Shown here piece by piece: positions 6,392-10,411 of a stretch of 10,411 nucleotides of DNA. This stretch comes from Bacteriovoracaceae bacterium UBA7317. GTDB taxonomy: Bacteria > Bdellovibrionota > Bacteriovoracia > Bacteriovoracales > Bacteriovoracaceae. The position numbers and the translations under genes were made by a program. Every line of letters starts with the position of its first letter. Within the stretch, counting starts at the first letter, position 1. Location of the stretch: contig DKQD01000038.1 of NCBI GenBank assembly GCA_002474345.1, positions 17,583 to 27,993 on the forward strand, read 5' to 3'. The notes under the pieces are model-generated. The model had not been told where the DNA came from and ran no database searches. It was given only the letters and a program-made list of their open reading frames with translations.

Positions 6392-6901
6392 ATGGTTAAA
6401 TTGCTTAAAGAACTCGACTTGAAAAATAAAATTGAGGAAGAGCTCTACTCGGAAATGGCCAAGAGGGGCTATTGGAAAGACAAAGAGCCTTTTATGGATT
6501 GGGGTTACTACGATGATAAAGATATAGTTGAGATTGATTTAAATGAATTTTACTTTAAAAATAGAAATGAGTATGAAGGGCATCTAAAAAGTTTAGACGA
6601 AACGGCTTGTTCAAAGCTTGAATATAAGGCTCATGATTGTACGAGAAATCAGTTTGATCTCAATTTTGAGTCTAAAAATGGAGTTTCTGGGTTTCTGAGA
6701 ATTATTTTTTCAGAGTTGGCGTATTCATATCATAAAAAAGAAAAGGAAGGGCCCTACTATCAGTGTAGCAGCTTTTCTTTTATTAACTTCACACATGAAC
6801 TCATTGTGAAGCTGAAAAATGAACCTAAACTTCTCGCCGATACCATTAAAGATATCGAGGATGCTATTTGGAAGGCCTATAACGATCAACCTATGCATTA
6901 A
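6392..6901 (+). CDS. Hypothetical acidic soluble protein
   Basis: I recognise no domain. From the ATG at 6392 the product has 169 residues; a longer form could start at the ATG at 6377. I prefer 6392 because a GGGG stretch lies nine bases upstream (6379-6382), while 6377 has no ribosome site. The protein has no signal peptide or membrane segment and is rich in Glu, Lys, Asp and Tyr. It has helices at both ends (MVKLLKELDLKNKIEEEL at the start; an acidic helix around DTIKDIEDAIWKAY near the end), with a mixed centre that contains several cysteines. This looks like a cytoplasmic globular protein. It is followed 29 bases after its stop by the GGCT-like gene, whose ribosome site lies in a hairpin that begins three bases after this stop codon. 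Expression of the pair is therefore probably linked. Confidence 0.65.
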   Translation: MVKLLKELDLKNKIEEELYSEMAKRGYWKDKEPFMDWGYYDDKDIVEIDLNEFYFKNRNEYEGHLKSLDETACSKLEYKAHDCTRNQFDLNFESKNGVSGFLRIIFSELAYSYHKKEKEGPYYQCSSFSFINFTHELIVKLKNEPKLLADTIKDIEDAIWKAYNDQPMH

Positions 6902-6904
6902 GAA

Positions 6905-6930
6905 GGGGACTCCCTCAAGGAGTGCTCCCC
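6905..6930 (+). promoter_or_regulatory. Intercistronic hairpin that occludes the ribosome site of the GGCT-like gene
   Basis: GGGG (6905-6908) can pair with CCCC (6927-6930), and ACTCC (6909-6913) with GGAGT (6919-6923), leaving a 5-base loop and a 3-base bulge. The AAGGAG ribosome site of the next gene (6917-6922) lies in the loop and the 3' arm, and the GTG start follows at 6931. The upstream stop codon ends at 6901. A ribosome finishing there would cover the 5' arm and free the site. No T run follows directly, so it is not a normal terminator. Confidence 0.5.
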
Positions 6931-7611
6931 GTGGTAACTCTTTTTTATCAACGTTTTTGTAAATACACTGTTAGACTTCTCCTTTTTATATTTAGAAAGT
7001 TAGGGATCTTTCAGAATAAGACGGAGCTCTATTTTGCTTATGGCGCCAACCTAGGCCCTGATCGGTACGAGGAAAATGATATACCTTACCTAGACGAAGG
7101 TAATGCTCAAAAAGCTGGTCATGAAATTAACTTTACCTTACCTTGTCACTACGTCGGTAAAGGCTATGCTAATATTCAAAAAGTTGAATGGGAGAGGAGC
7201 CCTAAATATGCTTATGGTAGGCTTTACAGGATCTCTAGGTTAGGACTTCTCTATCTTGATATTATTGAGAGAGTTCCCAATAACTACTACCGAAGAGATA
7301 ATATTAAATTTGAAGGGCAAAGGTTGGGTCAAGTTGTTGAGGCTTGGTGCTATGTCGCCTGTCATCCCAAGGAAAACCTTGTTCCACCAACCAGCTACCT
7401 TGATTATATGAGAGAAAAATCTAAAGATTATAATTTTCCAGAGGTCTACCAGGATTATCTTTCAAAGATTAAAGCGAAAGAGCATTTTGAGATTGATCAT
7501 AATTTTTGTTTTTCTAATCCTGCTAAGAAGAGGCCCTTTGTTGAAAAATGGCCTCAATTTTATAGAGCTCATGATCTGGTAAGAGAGTTTTTTATTAAAA
7601 TTCTTCCCTAG
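6931..7611 (+). CDS. Gamma-glutamylcyclotransferase (GGCT/AIG2-fold)-like protein with hydrophobic N-terminus
   Basis: The core has the GGCT fold. It shows the glycine-rich substrate loop YFAYGANL (residues 34-41 from the chosen start), YGRLYRIS near 95-102, and LDIIERVPNNYYRR near 109-122. In the last of these, E113 aligns with catalytic Glu98 of human GGCT (QEGV). Family members cyclise gamma-glutamyl groups to 5-oxoproline or act on related amide bonds, but AIG2-fold proteins vary in substrate. Residues 1-27 are hydrophobic and basic (two Arg/Lys clusters around LLLFIF), unlike the cytosolic enzymes, and suggest attachment to the inner face of the membrane. The C-terminal third (about 145-226) is an extra helical region that I do not recognise. 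I chose GTG at 6931 over GTG at 6922 because AAGGAG (6917-6922) is correctly spaced for the former and overlaps the latter. The product has 226 residues. Confidence 0.7.
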   Translation: MVTLFYQRFCKYTVRLLLFIFRKLGIFQNKTELYFAYGANLGPDRYEENDIPYLDEGNAQKAGHEINFTLPCHYVGKGYANIQKVEWERSPKYAYGRLYRISRLGLLYLDIIERVPNNYYRRDNIKFEGQRLGQVVEAWCYVACHPKENLVPPTSYLDYMREKSKDYNFPEVYQDYLSKIKAKEHFEIDHNFCFSNPAKKRPFVEKWPQFYRAHDLVREFFIKILP

Positions 7612-7804
7612 AAAGAGTCCTTATAATGGTCGTTTCTGTTCTATTGTGGTGAATAATTGAAAGTTCTGTTCCCAGTTTTTTTTGCTCTTTCTTCAGATAC
7701 TTCAACAATGTACTCACTCAACTCCTCTTTGGACAAATTCTTGAAAGTTTTTCAAAACCTTCACTTGGGTTTAAAGGAGTATTTTTTTTCAAGTCTTGCT
7801 GCAT
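7595..7804 (-). pseudogene. Small interrupted reading frame (69 codons with one internal TGA)
   Basis: On the minus strand an ATG at 7804 with an AAAGGGA ribosome-like site starts a frame of 28 codons that ends at TGA (7720-7718). The same frame continues at once for 40 codons from a GTG at 7717 to TAA at 7595. This second part has AGGAG four bases before the GTG. It reads as a Lys/Glu-rich helical protein (LLKYLKKEQKKLGTELSII and so on). Its end overlaps the GGCT-like gene by 17 bases. It may be a gene broken by a nonsense mutation, two tiny coupled genes, or chance. The homopolymer A8 at about 7676-7683 could also hide a frameshift. No family is recognised. The rest of the 7612-7960 gap holds only a weak terminator-like hairpin. 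Confidence 0.28.
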
Positions 7805-7904
7805 TTTATTCCCTTTGTGGATAAGGAACTTCGGTTGATTGAAAGGGAGCAAGTCTAATGCCAAAATACTTTGTTAAGCTTAGGGTTATTTCCAAAATAT
7901 GGTA

Positions 7905-7934
7905 GCAAAAGAGGACTGCGTGACTGATCGCGTC
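7905..7934 (-). terminator. Weak terminator candidate for the GGDEF gene
   Basis: On the minus strand, GACGCG pairs with CGC-A-GTC (7934-7929 with 7920-7914, one bulged base) around an 8-base loop, followed by a short TCTTTT tract. It begins 27 bases after the stop of the diguanylate cyclase gene. The stem is short and the T run is poor. Confidence 0.25.
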
Positions 7935-7960
7935 TACAGAGAGTTGTCATGAGATGGTGT

Positions 7961-9412
7961 TTAATTACTATCCTTGAAGATAATTGTTTGATTCTTCCCT
8001 GAGGATTTTGCCTTATAAAGAGCTTGATCTGATTCACTAATGAGGGCTTTTTCGGTTTTGTTTTCACTATGAATAAAGGAAGAAATACCTAGACTGATAG
8101 TAACATTGAAAGGTCTATTTTCTTTATCGTGGAAAGTTTCTTTTTCTACATGCTCTCTAATTCTTTCAGACACTAAAACACCTTGGTCTATAGGAGTATC
8201 GGGCAAGATAACGGCAAACTCTTCACCTCCATACCTGGCCGGTTCATCACCTTTTCTTGTATCATCTTTCAAAATTTTACCAAGTATTTTTAAAACATCA
8301 TCACCTATTTGGTGTCCATATGTATCATTTATCTTTTTAAAATTATCAATGTCGATAAGTATGAGAGAGACTTCCGACTTTCCTTTTTTAGCTTTTTCCA
8401 TTTTTTCTGTAAGAATTCTTTGAAACGATTGATGGTTGTGGAGCCCTGTAAGTCCATCTTGGTGGGCCATTTTTTTCGTTTTAAGATGGAAAAAAGCATT
8501 ATCCAGGGCTTGAGAGCTCATTTTTGAGATAAGATGAAAATACTGAGAATTACTGGCAGAGAGTTCATGAAAAGACTCTAAAGAAAAGAAAACAACACCA
8601 TAGACCTGTCCCCTTAGCATAATGGGAATTGAAATGGTAAAATCAAACTTTACTTCCATTAAAGAAGAGTCAATGGAGAGAAGGTGGTTCCTACCAGGAA
8701 TCACCGTGGGATAAATAAACCTTTCTTTTTCGAAGTGTGGCTGCTCTTTCCAAATCTCTGATGCTTTTTCTATAACTTTTTTGGATTCATCCTCTGGGAT
8801 ATCGGCATCAAGCCCATATGTATAAAGGGCCAGGGTACTTTCATTCTTTATAATGAGGTAGGAATCATTGACTTCAGCTTTTTCACAAACTTCTTTAAGA
8901 AGGAGAAAGATAATTTCTTCATGGTCTATAGTGGTTGAAATATTGAGAAGGTAGTCCTGCATATGTTTGAGAAGGCGAGCGTATTCACGTAGCTCTTTGT
9001 GCTCTTCTGGAATAACATCAATAATTTGCATAGACCTTTGGGCGATTTTTCTTGAGGAAGAGGCCCTAATGACTTGTCCAAAAAACTCTTGTGTTGAAAA
9101 AGGTTTGAGGAGGTATGAACTAATGCCAAGTTTCATTGCCTCTGTTACTGTCTCTAAGGTTCCATATCCTGTAATGATGATAACTTCTGTATCCTTGGAC
9201 TTTTGTTTTGCTCGTGAAAGGATATCGAGACCTGAACCACCCGGCATACGGAGGTCTGTTATAACAATATCAAATTCTTGCTGTTCAATTTTTTCTAACC
9301 CTGCCGGAACATCTGGGACTGAGGTGATCTCAAAATCTTCTTCCAGGAGGTCAATAAGAAATTCCATGATATCATTTTCATCTTCGGCAATTAGGATGTG
9401 GTGTTTTTCCAA
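7961..9412 (-). CDS. Response regulator with REC, GAF-like and GGDEF domains (diguanylate cyclase)
   Basis: This cytoplasmic protein should make cyclic di-GMP from two GTP when its receiver domain is phosphorylated. From the chosen start (483 residues), a REC domain covers about 4-120, with acid pair E10-D11, phospho-acceptor D53 (ITDLRMPG), T81 and K103. A helical linker leads to a GAF-like sensor domain (about 148-308; IPIMLRGQVYGVVFFS is typical). The GGDEF domain covers about 318-480, with DGLTGLHNH, D354 of LIDIDNFK, and the active-site GGEEF at 395-399. The inhibitory RxxD site (RKGD, 386-389) is intact, so product feedback is expected. A TTG at 9433 would add seven residues, but TTG at 9412 has a GAGG site five bases upstream and lies properly downstream of a TATAAT, so I chose it. 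No cognate kinase is adjacent. Confidence 0.93.
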   Translation of the reverse strand: MEKHHILIAEDENDIMEFLIDLLEEDFEITSVPDVPAGLEKIEQQEFDIVITDLRMPGGSGLDILSRAKQKSKDTEVIIITGYGTLETVTEAMKLGISSYLLKPFSTQEFFGQVIRASSSRKIAQRSMQIIDVIPEEHKELREYARLLKHMQDYLLNISTTIDHEEIIFLLLKEVCEKAEVNDSYLIIKNESTLALYTYGLDADIPEDESKKVIEKASEIWKEQPHFEKERFIYPTVIPGRNHLLSIDSSLMEVKFDFTISIPIMLRGQVYGVVFFSLESFHELSASNSQYFHLISKMSSQALDNAFFHLKTKKMAHQDGLTGLHNHQSFQRILTEKMEKAKKGKSEVSLILIDIDNFKKINDTYGHQIGDDVLKILGKILKDDTRKGDEPARYGGEEFAVILPDTPIDQGVLVSERIREHVEKETFHDKENRPFNVTISLGISSFIHSENKTEKALISESDQALYKAKSSGKNQTIIFKDSN

Positions 9413-9439
9413 CTGAACCTCAATATATTTCAAATGTTG

Positions 9440-9468
9440 ATCAAAGAAATTATAACCTCTCCTTTGAT
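9440..9468 (-). promoter_or_regulatory. Promoter -10 box of the GGDEF gene inside an inverted repeat
   Basis: On the minus strand a perfect TATAAT (9454-9449) lies 37 bases before the TTG start at 9412. It is flanked by a perfect 7-base inverted repeat, ATCAAAG (9440-9446) and CTTTGAT (9462-9468). I see no good -35 box, which would fit an activator-dependent or repressed promoter. Transcription would begin near 9442 and leave a leader of about 30 bases containing the GAGG ribosome site. Confidence 0.4.
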
Positions 9469-9628
9469 AAGAGTCCTTTTTTTTTTTATTTATTGATTGT
9501 TTTAATATTGTTTGATGATGTTTAAAGAAGTTTTTCAGACTGAATCGATCACTTAATTTAACCTTTTTTTGAATAAAATTTTGAAATAATGTGAGGACAA
9601 TTCCTATTACATCTTTGATAATTAAGGC

Positions 9629-10411
9629 ATGAGCCTGGTTAAATATTGGTCACTGGCCTTTTTCAATTTTAGCTTTTTCTTTTTCTCTTCTCCTGTTCTT
9701 GGTGAAGAAATTAAGCCTAAGGAAGTTAAGGAAGTTAAAGAAGTTAAAGAAGTTGAAAAGGAAGGTCCCATTAAGTTACCCATCTCAATAGAAAAACCAA
9801 CTTATTATTTGGAAAAAATTAAAAAAGGAGTTGGAGGCAGAGTTGTTGAGTTTTCCAATGATATAGATTCTCTTTTTGGGGATAAATCTAAAGGGGATGC
9901 GATTAATGGAAGTCAGTTGAAGCTCTCTTGGTTAGCAGTGAAAGTTGAAGGAGAAGAGGTTACCCACTCACCCGAAATTGACTTGAGGCTGGTCCTGCCA
10001 AGAACGGAAAAAAAGCTGCAAGTTGTTGTTGAAAGAAGAAGAAAGCAAGTAAGTGATGTTTTTCAGGACAAGGAGAGTGGAGGTAAATCAAAAACTTCTG
10101 AAACTTTAGTTGGTGATGAGGATAGTGTTTTGACTGCTGGAGTTCGTTACCTAATTAAACAGGGAAGTAATTGGAACCTATATACGGAGGGAGGAATTAA
10201 GGTTAAAATTCCTTTGCAGCCTTTTGCAAGTTTAAATGGTGGAAGAAAATTTCTTTTAAGTGATAATTGGTCTATGAATTTCCGGGCAAACCTAATGTGG
10301 TTTTTGGATCAAGGACTGAGTGAGACCACTACACTGGATTTTGACCATCCCTTTAAAAAGCGTTTCCTTTTCAGAATAGGGAATAGTTTAACTTGGGTTG
10401 ATGAAACGGGG
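9629..10411 (+). CDS. Exported, probable outer-membrane beta-barrel protein, 3' truncated by the window
   Basis: The frame is open for 261 codons from the ATG at 9629 to the window edge. An in-frame TAA lies two codons before the ATG, which fixes the N-terminus. Residues 1-25 are a signal peptide (Phe-rich core, cleavage near VLG/EE). Next come four KEV repeats (31-42), a Lys-rich linker and a region with NDIDSLFGD (about 76-84). Alternating hydrophobic and polar strands follow, such as SQLKLSWLAVKV, EIDLRLVLP, KLQVVVERRR, WNLYTEGGIKVKI, WSMNFRANLMWFLD and RFLFRIGNSLTWVD. The pattern is that of an outer-membrane barrel. I cannot name a family with confidence. The only ribosome-like sequence, AAGG at 9624-9627, is too close to the start. 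A weak promoter (TTGAAA at 9581 and TATTAC at 9605, 18 bases apart) would give a very short leader. Confidence 0.75.
   Translation, partial: MSLVKYWSLAFFNFSFFFFSSPVLGEEIKPKEVKEVKEVKEVEKEGPIKLPISIEKPTYYLEKIKKGVGGRVVEFSNDIDSLFGDKSKGDAINGSQLKLSWLAVKVEGEEVTHSPEIDLRLVLPRTEKKLQVVVERRRKQVSDVFQDKESGGKSKTSETLVGDEDSVLTAGVRYLIKQGSNWNLYTEGGIKVKIPLQPFASLNGGRKFLLSDNWSMNFRANLMWFLDQGLSETTTLDFDHPFKKRFLFRIGNSLTWVDETG
9719..9754 (+). repeat. Four tandem 9-base units encoding Lys-Glu-Val
   Basis: The units AARGAAGTT occur four times without a gap (9719-9727, 9728-9736, 9737-9745, 9746-9754) and differ only at the third base of the first codon. Gain or loss of a unit would keep the frame and change only the length of the periplasmic linker just after the signal peptide. 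Confidence 0.8.

Noticed and set aside
6922..6924. GTG at 6922 as start of the GGCT-like gene
   Set aside because: It overlaps the AAGGAG ribosome site that serves the GTG at 6931.
7855..8067. 70-codon minus-strand frame that overlaps the 3' end of the GGDEF gene
   Set aside because: It is a different frame of the GGDEF domain's conserved end on the same strand and extends only a little past the real stop.
8106..8527. Two plus-strand frames antisense to the GGDEF domain
   Set aside because: They mirror conserved GGDEF sequence and show no domain of their own.
8967..9416. 149-codon plus-strand frame antisense to the receiver domain
   Set aside because: Ser/Arg-rich product typical of an antisense frame; the minus strand encodes a full REC domain with all catalytic residues.

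Overview
The window is AT-rich, gene-dense bacterial DNA with short intergenic gaps, TTG and GTG starts beside ATG, and several exported proteins. Those proteins include a periplasmic-type endonuclease I, a 5'-nucleotidase-family metallophosphoesterase, two PAP2 phosphatases and a probable outer-membrane protein. This points to a Gram-negative bacterium. The mix of secreted nucleic-acid and phospho-ester hydrolases with two-component and c-di-GMP signalling would suit a Bdellovibrio/Bacteriovorax-like predator. That is an inference from gene content, because no marker gene is present. There is no tRNA, rRNA, insertion sequence, CRISPR array or phage module.

Layout. 1-206 is the 3' end of a sensor histidine kinase (+). 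486-1196 is an exported endonuclease I (+), behind a leader with several inverted repeats. 1403-1843 and 1830-2087 are an overlapping pair (+): a Phe-rich membrane protein with a T10 run, then a DUF1232-like small membrane protein with a TTG start. 2126-2380 is a small unknown protein (-) with its own terminator. 2759-4531 is a secreted UshA-type protein (+) behind a good Shine-Dalgarno site. 4571-5092 and 5104-6141 are two PAP2 phosphatases in one operon (-), convergent with the UshA-type gene. 6392-6901 (unknown) and 6931-7611 (gamma-glutamylcyclotransferase-like) form a (+) pair whose junction carries a hairpin that hides the second gene's ribosome-binding site. 7595-7804 holds a small interrupted reading frame (-). 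7961-9412 is a REC-GAF-GGDEF diguanylate cyclase response regulator (-). 9629-10411 is the start of an exported, probably outer-membrane protein (+) that runs off the window.

Working together. Endonuclease I, the 5'-nucleotidase-like enzyme and the PAP2 pair could act in sequence on nucleic acid, nucleotides and lipid or sugar phosphates outside the cytoplasm. The UshA-like enzyme keeps its metal site but lacks the usual nucleotide-recognition motifs, so its substrate may differ. The most unusual observations are this altered specificity domain, the shared C-terminal tail of the two PAP2 paralogues, the hairpin at 6905-6930 that looks built for translational coupling, and the interrupted frame at 7595-7804. 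I found no clear defence or mobile system.
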